Assembly: GCA_948567375.1 (NCBI GenBank)
Contig: OX419757.1
Location: 16,058,001-16,122,000, forward strand
Direction of reading: 5' to 3'
From: Lunularia cruciata
Taxonomy: Eukaryota > Streptophyta > Marchantiopsida > Lunulariales > Lunulariaceae
DNA: 64,000 bases
Shown here: positions 44,151 to 53,900 of the stretch, piece by piece
Layout: the number at the start of each line of letters is the position of its first letter
Position numbering within the stretch: position 1 is the stretch's first letter
Translations under genes and position numbers: made by a program
Notes under the pieces: model-generated
Databases searched by the model: none
What the model was told of the DNA's origin: nothing
Seen by the model: only the letters and a program-made list of their open reading frames with translations

Positions 44151-46529
44151 CTAAATTTTTTGCCTGTTCAAAGTGAACTTCAGGATGCTTGAGGATGGTA
44201 ACCGGAGTGCGTAGGTGCTTGACCCGATGATCATGGGTTGACCAACTTTGGCTTGGATCAGGTCTTTTACTTCAGACCTGATATCCGCCAGAAATACGGG
44301 GGTTTGCGTCTTTGCATTTGCCTCCACACTCATCTCCCACGTGCGTAATACTGCTTCCTTAATTTCTTTCTGCAAAGCTTTTGCTTTAGCTTTTGCTAGT
44401 ACCTTTTCCTCTTTCACAGAAAGGATAGCTTTTGGTCGCAATCTTTTAATTTTCCATGAGGAAGAAGACGCAATACTTGCTTCTTTGGAAGCTCGATTCT
44501 TCCTCTCCGCGTGAGTTTCTACCTTCAAAATTTTGAGGTCGGGCCACTCCCCTTCTGAAGCTGGACTCCCTTCTTGAGGCCTCTCTTCCTCAAGTGTAAT
44601 ACAATTGATGTTAGTGTCCCCCTTTGCCTGAAGCGCAGCACGCTTGGTGGAAGTCTGAACATACTTGACAGGGGACTTCAGATTGGGTGGTTGGAGGCAC
44701 TGGTTTCCTGTGTGCCCCAATCCTTTACAATTCCCACAAAGGAGTACGTACCTAATTTGTCGTCTTGGCTCCGGACAATTTGGAGACCAATGTCCCATCG
44801 AGCCACAATTGTAACAAGCACCCAATGCAACATTTTGAGGTCTATTTTGACTACCCATCGGGGGTCTTTGTGGAGGAGCAGTAGAATTGTACTCCCATGG
44901 TCCAAACCTGGGACCTTGATATGATGGGCTTGATGGAGGCTGTGTGTCTTGGGTTTGGTATACCGTCTCTTCTTCTTTGCCTTGATCCCATCCAGGAACC
45001 CAATCTATTTGTTGCACCGGAAATGCCGTGCGGGTTAAACACTCCGTATTAGCATGGCCGGATTTACCACACGTAGTGCACCATACATTTGGTCACCCAA
45101 ATGACGGGGGTTTTCTTCGGTCCTTCGCCCCAATCATCTGGATCTTAAAATCCACGAACTCTTTAATAAGAGTTTCCAACTTTTGATCCACCTTAGATAC
45201 ATTCTTTATTGGCGGTGTTACTGGCTTCTTTCCTCCGCATCTTTGTATTTTTCTCGGCTTGGGTTCTTTGTCGGATTCCAAAGAAGAACTAGAAGAAGTG
45301 GAGGATTCCTCCAAAGAAGGAGAAGTACTTCGTGAAGCTCTTTGTCTTGGCTTTTTGCCTTTCTTCTCACAATTTCTTTGGTTACTAGACGAGTTAGAAT
45401 GAGCCGCCTCATATCGGGCAACATGTTTGAGGACCTTGTCCAGAGAAGTTACATTCCTCTCCTTGGCAAAGATTCAAATCTCCGGTGAAAGCCCACCGAG
45501 AAACCAGGTAATGGCTTGGGCATCGGAATAACCCACCACCCCGGATTGCTTCGGGACTCGGTTTAATAAGGCCATAAACCGCTCAGAGTAATCTCTCAAT
45601 TTTTCCTTCTTTCCTTGATCGAAATCATTAAGTGCCGCGAAGACACTTGTATCATAATCCACTTCACGAAATCGTTCCAGGAAGCCATTCCGTAAGTCTG
45701 CCCAGTCTGCTAGTGTAAATCCCTTTTGCGTTACATGAGTATACCAGCTCCGAGCCTTCTTTCGGAGCAGACTTGGAAAAATCCGCAGTCGATCCGCGGA
45801 GTCATGTTCCTTGTTGGCAAAGGAAATGACTTCGAATTCCTCAATGAATTTGTCAGGATCTTCGTCTTGCTCGGTAGCTTTATACTTCTAATAAGCATGT
45901 CGGGTTACGGGTAACAAAGACATCGTTTGGTGTGGCGGATTTGGTAATGGTAAGTTTGAACTTTTGGGAACCAAAGAGCTACTTGGTATGGACGCCGTGT
46001 TGTCTGCCCACGAGTTCCAATTCGTCAAGTTCAAGTTGGGGTCTTCTTCAACAATTTCTTCTTCTCTGGTTGTGTTGACTTCAACCCGATCAAAAGTAAG
46101 AGGTTCCACTACTTCAATCTGGTCTTCAAACCTTCTTTGGGATAACCGGGGAATGGTTCCTACTAGATGTTGACACTCTTCTTTTGTAAGTGTTCGTGTT
46201 GTCTTTTCTCGAACAAACTTCTTCATGAAATCGACTTCCTTTACAGCTTTAGGGGAAGTCGGTGTACTGGGTCGTAGTGCGTATGTCTGCCCGCTTGAGT
46301 CTTTCTTTTTCTTGGAAGACGGGGATGAAAAGTAGCCTTGCCAACCTCCTTCACATCTCTTTTGGTCAAGTTCGCGCAGGGCTGCTTGCACTTCATGAAG
46401 GAGTTGAAAGTCCAACTCCTCTCGTTCGATTTTGTCCGGAGGAGATGGAGCTTTCAAACGTTCATCTTCTTCACGCTGCACTGCTCGTCTTTGAGCTCTC
46501 TCTTCCCATTGTTCTCTCAATGCAGACAT
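44151..46529 (-). pseudogene. C2 gag with three zinc knuckles
   Basis: One frame runs from 46529 to 44151 with only three stops (near 45888, 45474 and 45093). The gag core is at 45850-45474 (FIEEFEVISFANKEHD, ADWADLRNGFLERFRE). It is followed by a Ser/Lys-rich region and three CCHC knuckles: CTTCGKSGHANTEC, CYNCGSMGHWSPNC and CGNCKGLGHTGNQC. Gag forms the particle and packages RNA. At about 790 codons it is long for a plant gag. The three stops are at sites where single C-to-T or G-to-A changes suffice (for example EIRIF to EI-stop). The first start, MSALREQWEE, is about 60 bp from the primer site. Confidence 0.85.
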
Positions 46530-46590
46530 TCATATTGTGCATACACCCAGTCTCAAATTTGGCTTTGTATTCTTCCACTTTCAAGATTTG

Positions 46591-46610
46591 TATCCCTGGC
46601 AGCGGCGCCA
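46591..46610 (-). other. C2 primer-binding site (tRNA-Asp)
   Basis: On the minus strand TGGCGCCGCTGCCAGGGATA lies seven bases from the LTR. It matches the complement of the plant tRNA-Asp 3' end (TGGCGCCGTTGCCGGGGATC) with few mismatches. Confidence 0.75.
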
Positions 46611-46617
46611 AAAATCA

Positions 46618-48649
46618 TGTGACAACCCAGCAAATATCACTTTTGCGGTAATCGGGTCAATAGAGTTTGTTCCCGCAGAGATACTATCCAGAATTGGTCA
46701 AATACGAAGACAAAAGTCACAATCGCAGTTCTTCTTGGTTTCTTCTTTAATCTCTCAGGTAGAAACAAGCTCACAATCTTGACAACTTGTCACAAATACA
46801 CACACACATAATCACAACATAGCAAATTCTGTCCAAACAACTCTTGGTTGTGATGATTTAGATTCTCCCGAAGACGGCACTTCACTGCAAAGACCAATTT
46901 TGCCTCAAAATTGTGTTCCATCCCTCCACTGAAGGCACAACTTCCTCGATCAAAATTGCTTCACATCAACTTTGTGCTGCACTCACCAATGCAGAATTCA
47001 CCTTCTTCGGGTATGGTTGATTCTACCAAATTCTTTACTAATTCTACCACTTCTTCACTACAATCTACAATTGAGCTCATGGGTAATCCATTTACATCCT
47101 TATCTCCTGACCCACTCTTCTCTAATGTGTCAATCATCAACTCCAATGACACTTGTACTCCTACATCTACGACATCGGGTTTCGTATCCACTGTCACACT
47201 CTTCCAAATCTTCTCTAATTCCGAATTAACTAAATCTAGTCTAAGACTAACATTATTCTCTACCTCTAACATCTTCCCATCTACACGCTCTCTTAATCAA
47301 ATCAGCAACGTGTTCATGTCCACATCCTTGGCTTTTCGCTTCCGAGTCTTCTGCACAAGTAATTTCAACTCATGTAGGCGAGCTTCCTCCAATCTCCCTT
47401 CAGCCTCCGTGCTTAAAGTTGCTCTTAACTTTCCTGCAACTTCCTCTACTGATTCTGATTCATATCCTCGAGAGCGCTCTACCTTCAGTTCTTCACGATA
47501 CATCTTTAGCTCGTCTTCGTACTCCGCAGCAAGCATCTTCTTCTCCTCTTCATATGGTGTACTCTGTAACTCAACACTTTTGACTAGCTCTTGTAATCGT
47601 ACTTCTTCCTCTTGCTTGGCTGCTAACCCCCTCTACCATGCTTGATCCTTCCCCGCTGCACTCTTCTTCAAAGTATCCAACTCCTGCTCCATTACGATGG
47701 TCATTGCCTTCAAATGAACATTCTCGATGCGCACATCACTCACTTCTTCCTTCATCTTATTGAGCCACATTGCCTGTTCCTTGAATTCTCTGGCTTGCTT
47801 CTGCAACTCCTTCTCCTTCTCTGTGCAGCTTTCTTGTAGCAAGGTCAGCGTTTTCTTCACCAAGCATTCCTCCCTCCGAAGTTCTTCCACTTCCAGCGAT
47901 CTTCGGACTTGTTGTTCCTGCAGCTCCTTCACTTCACTTACCAGATACTTCACCACCTGTAATTCGTTCATCTCCTTCCTACGATCTTGGGGAATTACTC
48001 TTTGATGCTCTTTCAATAGTTCCAACAGTGGTGTTACCACCTTTGTCAGACAGGATATCCCGCTGAAATGCTCTTCCTCTTCATTGCCACCTTCATCTGG
48101 AGTCTTCTTTTCCGTCATCAGCTCCTTCATCCAAAGTCACAATCTTTGTATCTTCATTGTGTTGGCACTTTCTTTGTCTTGGCCTTTTGAACTTGGCCCC
48201 GCAGGATTCTCTGCTTCTTCTTTTGCTCTTGACTTGTTTGCTATCATCGTCTGACAAGCCTCACTTACTGCTGCCAATTGCTGGACCTTTGGCTCTCCAT
48301 CGCTATTGCTCCCAGACGCCTCACTTTTCAAGGTGAGCTCCTCTTCTTCCGAGTCCTCTTCTTGCAACTCAATCTCTTCTCCAGACTCTGATCCCGATGA
48401 TGCCTCTTTTACGATCTTTGCTGTCTTCAACATCAGCCATCGAGTCTTCCTTTGCTTGGGCGGTGACCTTGCTTCTTCGGGTTTGCTACGCTTCTTTGTC
48501 TTTGGACTGGTAATGTCTTCAATTTTCCACTATCCTGTCCTCGTGAAGTATTTGTCATTTGCTTGAAGATGCAGCATATACAGGCACTCCTCATCGTCTG
48601 CTTCCCGTCTCAAATCGGGATGCATGTGAGACACCATACGATGATGTTC
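46618..48649 (-). repeat. C2 5' LTR, 3' portion (left of D2)
   Basis: It aligns with 36762-39270 of the 3' LTR apart from a deletion of about 470 bp near 46998. It is interrupted at 48649 by D2 (duplication GTTC at 48646-48649) and continues at 56481. Confidence 0.9.
46961..48649 (-). pseudogene. C2 5' LTR-borne frame, C-terminal part
   Basis: This is the acidic segment and coiled coil of the family C LTR protein. 48433-48137 carries the acidic part (EEDSEEEELTLKSE), 48130-47633 gives 165 open codons of coiled coil (TPLLELLKEHQRVIP, EKELQKQAREFKEQ), and 47536-46961 the C-terminal part (LHELKLLVQKTRKRKAKD). It is less interrupted than the 3' LTR copy. D2 separates it from the N-terminal domain at 56481-57269, so D2 disrupts this frame. 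It ends near the small deletion at 46998, which removes the original stop region. Confidence 0.75.
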
Positions 48650-49341
48650 TGTAACACCCATTTGTGCATGTGTGTGGTATTGTGATATTTAGCTTGGTAT
48701 TACAAGTACTTAAGAGATATTATTTATATAGAGATAAAGGATGGTTCTATATTAGTCATGGTTAGCTAAAGTTAGTCATAGCTAAGATAGATGGGACCTT
48801 ACTTTAGAGGAAGTAGAAAAGATGAGCACCACTATTTTGGATTTTAGTGTGTTGACTTGGTATTATTCCTAGGTGTTTGGCTTTGGGGAAAGAGTTGAGA
48901 ACTCTTGGGCCCGCAAGCCTTTTTGTTTTGGATTCTTCTTTAGTCCAAGGATAGCCCATGTGAAGGAATCCTTGCTTTAGTGGTTGGGTCAAGATAAGAC
49001 CACATGCTTAGGGGAATATGCCCATGTGAATGGATATTCCTTTCTACTTTTTGACTTTACTTGACTTTTAGTCTAGTAACTTGAGTTACTACGGTAATTA
49101 GTAACTTTGGTACGTAACTATTTCACAAGTATATAAACAAGGAGTGAGGAGGTACTCATCATCCTTTCATTTGCAACTATCTCTCTCTCATTGAGTTCTC
49201 TAGTGAGCAATGTCTTGAGTCTTGGAGTGTTAGCCTTGGAGGAGTATGATGGAGTTGGGGTTCCTTGCCTTCTTAGTCCATGGTGCGCTACCATAATAGC
49301 CATCAGAGGTTCATCCTGAGTGAGAGACAGGCCGGCTCACA
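48650..49341 (+). repeat. D2 5' LTR
   Basis: It runs from TGTAACACCCATTTG to GGCCGGCTCACA. A TATATAAA lies at 49130-49137, followed by a CT-rich initiator area. It has a 13-bp segment (ACCACATGCTTAG) that D1 lacks. Confidence 0.95.
49130..49137 (+). promoter_or_regulatory. D LTR TATA box
   Basis: TATATAAA lies in the second half of the LTR on the sense strand. It is repeated in the 3' LTR at 56265-56272 and in both D1 LTRs. Confidence 0.6.
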
Positions 49342-49345
49342 TTTT

Positions 49346-49363
49346 TGGTTCCGTTGCCGGGAC
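49346..49363 (+). other. D2 primer-binding site (tRNA-Glu)
   Basis: TGGTTCCGTTGCCGGGAC lies four bases after the LTR. It is an exact complement of the plant tRNA-Glu 3' end. Confidence 0.75.
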
Positions 49364-50200
49364 CTCTCTAGAAGGCAAGATAATGTTCCGCGTCCAATTC
49401 TACATTAGGCAGAGGAGGCTATGAGAGCTCACTTGGAGAGAACATTAGGAGAGGAGAGGGCTGAACTTATGTTAGAGAACCAAGATCCATTTGTATACCC
49501 TGTAGTTCATTATGATGTCTTTGAGGTGATTTTGTACATCTTGTACACATGAGAGGAATTGGAGAGATTGTGTGAGGTGGATTGCAGATTTTGGGGATTA
49601 AGGTGATTTTGGGCAAAATCTCAAGTTTGAGATCTGGACTTGAGATTCCTACATATGATAGCTTGGGTTATCTTTCAGTTAGCACACTTGAAATTATTGA
49701 GAGAGCTTCTATGCGCACTGGGCTAGAATTTTTGAAAGTTGATAGGGTAAAGTGCTCCCGCAACTGCATGCTCTCTGGAAAATTGTACAGAGTCTGCCAT
49801 TTCTTCAATTTTTAGTGAATTGTATTAAAAATTTCCAAGAAAATTCAGTGCATTGTATCCTACCTGGTGCCACAAAAATTAGAGAGAGATCATTTTTGCG
49901 CAGTGCGTTATGAGTTTTTGAAGTGAGGGGGGTGGTTTTCAGACCAAATCTGAAATATGGGTGCTGAATAGAAAGGTGTCTAGGCCAAATGGCTCGATGA
50001 AAAGATCTAAAATTTTGCAGGGAGGGACGCCCTAGAGTTGTGATCAAGTGTGGAAAATTTCAGAGGACTGTGACATATTCATTGGGAGATTTGAGTGACA
50101 TTGTGAGGAAGGGTCAATTCTGCAGAGTGGAGATCTCATGCATGAGAAGTTTGAGATCAACAAAAAGCATGTTTGAGTGTTTAGATTCATCTTTGGGAAC
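49364..50200 (+). other. D2 leader, no supported gene
   Basis: This is 837 bp between the primer site and the first convincing ATG. It is highly similar to the D1 leader (21552-22389). A short frame at 50040-50228 (IKCGKFQRTVTYSLGDLSD) overlaps the start of the small ORF in another frame; its status is unclear. The leader probably holds packaging and dimerisation signals, which I cannot identify. Confidence 0.6.
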
Positions 50201-50674
50201 ATGGAGGGTCATCAAGAGTGGAAATTGAGATTATGCAAGGTTCCCCAAGGGTTTGAGGTGATTGTAGGGGTGGATTTGAGGAAAAGAGAGTTTACAATAG
50301 AATTTGAAGAGAGTGTTGAGAGGATCCAAAAACCTACACCACTTGGAGGAAAGAGTGAGTCTAAGTGCTTTCTATGTGGAGAGAAGGGACATAAGGCAAG
50401 TTCATGTCCATTAACCTTTGAGAGCAAGAGATTGAGGGAAAGGAGAGGCTTACTTGACTTGGGTTTGCATGTTGGACCTTCTTCACCAAGATTGGGAGGG
50501 AGAAGATCTAAGACCAAGGAGTTGTGTGAGGTTTGTGGAGTTGAAGGACTTCCAAAAGGACATGAGTGTAGTGGAGTAAAAGCACTTTTGGAAACTTTGG
50601 TGAAGGATCTTGGAGAGAGTCTTAGTACAGCTACAGAAATACTACCACCTTCATCAGCTAGTTCTCAAGATTAG
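50201..50674 (+). CDS. D2 upstream ORF: small zinc-knuckle protein
   Basis: It has about 157 codons from ATG at 50201 (MEGHQEWKLRLCKVPQGF) to TAG at 50672-50674. Residues about 55-68 form a CCHC knuckle (CFLCGEKGHKASSC). Residues about 107-121 form a second Cys/His cluster (CEVCGVEGLPKGHEC). The tail is Ser/Thr-rich. It lies 235 bp upstream of gag on the same strand and is conserved in D1. A role in RNA binding or chaperoning is an inference from the knuckles. It might be an accessory nucleocapsid-like protein. The family is not recognised. A GTG 24 bases upstream would extend the frame, but ATG is the likely start. Confidence 0.8.
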   Translation: MEGHQEWKLRLCKVPQGFEVIVGVDLRKREFTIEFEESVERIQKPTPLGGKSESKCFLCGEKGHKASSCPLTFESKRLRERRGLLDLGLHVGPSSPRLGGRRSKTKELCEVCGVEGLPKGHECSGVKALLETLVKDLGESLSTATEILPPSSASSQD

Positions 50675-50909
50675 TGATGGAGATAATCTTTCAACTTATG
50701 GATAAACTATCCATGAGAGTTAGATTAATATGCACTCTAGGATTTGATGTTGCTATAGAAATCTTGGAGCAACCTGAACCTTTTGTGTTCCCTAGAGTGG
50801 ATTATTCTCAGATGGTGTTAATCATGTATATACTCTATTAGTAATAGAGTGAGAGAAAAGAAAAGAGAAAAAAAAAATTAAGAGAAAAGAAAGATAGTGA
50901 GGGGTTAAG

Positions 50910-53900
50910 ATGGGGAAACTTCCGGTTTTCTTTGGCAAGGATGGAGAAGATGTGGAGGCCTTTGTGAGAGACTTCAAGAGAGCTTGCATAGGAAACAATG
51001 AGAGGAGGAAGAATGAGTGGGCCTCATTATTACCAGATTTCTTTGAGGATGCAGCACTTACATGGTATGAGTCAGAATACCAAAAGAGAGAGAGGAGAGA
51101 GGGGGAAGAGGAGTCTTGGGAGACTTTGACTTCAGCACTCATTGAGAACTTTCTTCCTGATGAGATTTATGAGAGATTGATGAGTGAGGTTACATTTCTC
51201 AAGCAAGGAGATGGAGAGAAAGTGAGGGTCTATGTGGAAAGAGTGGAAAAGTTGGAGTCCAGATTTCGCATAGTGTTGAGGAAGGGTGGGGATGATGTGG
51301 AGACTACAATGATTGGCATAGGGGCCATGCTCACCAAGAATTTTGTGGGAGGATTGAGACCACAAATTAGAAGCAAGGTGAGATATGAGAAACCTTCTTC
51401 CAAGGTTGAAGCTATCAAGATCGCAATTCGTATGGAGGAGAGTTTGGAAGGGGATGAGAGTGATTTGGTGGTGAAGGAGGTTGTGCATCCTCCTCAAGGC
51501 TACAAGTATGGTGGAACTTTTGATACTTTGGTGACAAAGGTTGCACCACAAGTAGTAGTTGCTCCAATTCTTGCACCTCCACCAAAAGATCCACTCCAAA
51601 CCATCACAGAACAACTTGCGGATCTCAAGATCAATGTGGTGCAACTATGGGAGAAGAGAGAGGTGGATCAGAATGTAGGGAGAGGACCTAGGAGTTATGG
51701 AAACTATCCATATAGAGGAGGCCAACCAGCCAACAATTTCAATGATAGAAATTGTTTTGGTTGTGGAGGAAGAGGCCATATCCAAAGGAATTGCCCAAAT
51801 TCCACTTACCATGGAGGAAGGGGTTATGAGGGAGCCAATAGAGGGAAAGAGGGAGGTAGTGAAACCCAAGTGGCTCCTAATCCCAACAAAGGTAAGGGGA
51901 TAGCATCCATAGATGTGGTTGAGAGCAAGTATGAGAAGGGAGAGTGCTCAAACTCCAAGGGTCTTAATTTGGAGCTTTTGGCACAAGAGAAGAAGAGAGC
52001 TCGTTTTGCAGAGGATGTTCACTCTTCTCAAGGATTTACTTCAAGCAAGGATACTCCTATGTCTACTAGGAGCACTCGCACCTCAACACCATCAACAACA
52101 AAGACTCCAAGGAAGAAGTTGGGGATGGAGGACTTCTTGATCTCAAAGCAACAATGGAACTACAATGTGTTGGAGGATGTTGGTAGTCACAAGGCTAACA
52201 TCACAGTGGGCCAATTAATTGCTTTGAACCCTACCTTGAGAAAGGAGCTTAGAGGTGATTTGAGTTCTACAAGGAGCAAAAAGAAGAAGAAGGCAAAAGT
52301 TCCAGTATCAATGGGGGTGGTGGATGCCAAGCCAGCACCATGGGAGGCTTGTGAATATGCCTCCAAGATTGATGTGAGAGTGAATGGTCACAACATCAAG
52401 GATGCATTGGTTGATGGAGGATCAGCAGTGAATGCCATGTCAGAAAGGTTGATGAAGAAGTTGGGTATGATACCCTCAAGACCTTCAACATTTGTGGTGA
52501 GCATGGCAAACAAGCAACAAGTTCGACCAGTAGGGGTGATGGATAAGGTGGTAGTTTCAGTTATGGGAGTTCAAAATCTCATGACTTTCCAAGTCTTGAA
52601 GGATTCAAGCTATGACTTACTTCTTGGGAGGCCATGGTTGAGAGCAGCACGCACAACTGATCGATGGCACAAAGGGTACTTGAGGATTGGGCCATCAAAC
52701 CATAGAGTCACTGATCCTGTGACTAACACCACCAACACTTCACATTCAGATACCCCATCTTCTAATTATTGGGAATCAGATTCTGAAGAAGGAGCTTCAG
52801 GTGTGGACACAAGCATGGAAGAGGAGACTTCCACGGAGGAGGATGAATCTGAATCTGATTCAGATGTGTATCCCTTGTGTGCTATGGATTTTGCACCTAA
52901 GCCAGAGGTTTTGAAGGACCCAGATAAATCACCATTGACACTTGAGGAGATAGAGAGAAGGTTATCTACCCTCAAGTATGGCCCAAATGTTACCAAGGAG
53001 GAGAAGGTGAGATTTGAGGAGATTTTCCGCAAGTTCATCCATGTGTTTGCTTTTAGTTACAAGGATTTGAAGGAAGTCACCTTGGAGGAGCACAAGATAG
53101 AGGTGGAGTCACATGCAAGACCAATCCGCCAAAAGCAACGTCGCATTAGCCCACCAATATCTTTGGTTGTGAAGGAGGAGATTGATAAGCTCAAGGAGGC
53201 TGGATTTATCTTTGAGGTGGAGAATTCAGAATGGGTGTCTCCAATTGTCATTGTGAAGAAAAAGAATGGCAAGCTTCGGGTATGTGTGGATTACAAGAAG
53301 CTCAATGCTGTTACCAAGAAGGACTACTACCCATTGCCATTCATTGATGAGATCTTGGAGGAGGTTGCAGGTCATGAGAGGTACAGTTTTGGAGATGGTT
53401 ATAGTGGATATAACCAAATCAAGATTGCACCAAAGCATCAACAACTCACCACATTCACCACACCTTGGGGAACTTACGCTTTCAAGGTCATGCCTTTTGG
53501 GCTTTGCAATGCTCCAGCCACATTCCAACGGTTCATGAACAAGGTATTTGAACCTTTCATTGGGAAATTTGTGAGAGATTTCATTGATGACTTTTGTGTC
53601 TATGGGAGCAAGGAGGAGCACTTTGAGCACCTAATCAAAGCCTTGCAACGCTTGGATGAGGCAAATGCATCACTCAACCCAGAGAAGTGCATTTTTGGAT
53701 GTGAAGAAGGTCTACTTTTGGGGCACATCATCTCCAAGGATGGAATAGCAGTTGATCCTGAGAAGGTGAGGAAAATCTCAGACCTTCCATTCCCTTCAAG
53801 CTTGACAAAGTTACGCCAATTCTTGGGAATGGTTGGGTACTATAGGAGGTTCATCTTCTCATTTTCCAACAAGGCTTATGCATTGACCATCTACATGAAG

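Noticed and set aside
50201-50674. An env-like gene in family D
   Set aside because: The ORF is upstream of gag, lacks a signal peptide or membrane segment, and has zinc-knuckle motifs.
50822-51869. Antisense frames of 60-170 codons opposite D gag (and matching ones in D1)
   Set aside because: They mirror the strongly conserved gag codons of two nearly identical elements. Their conservation follows from the sense frame.
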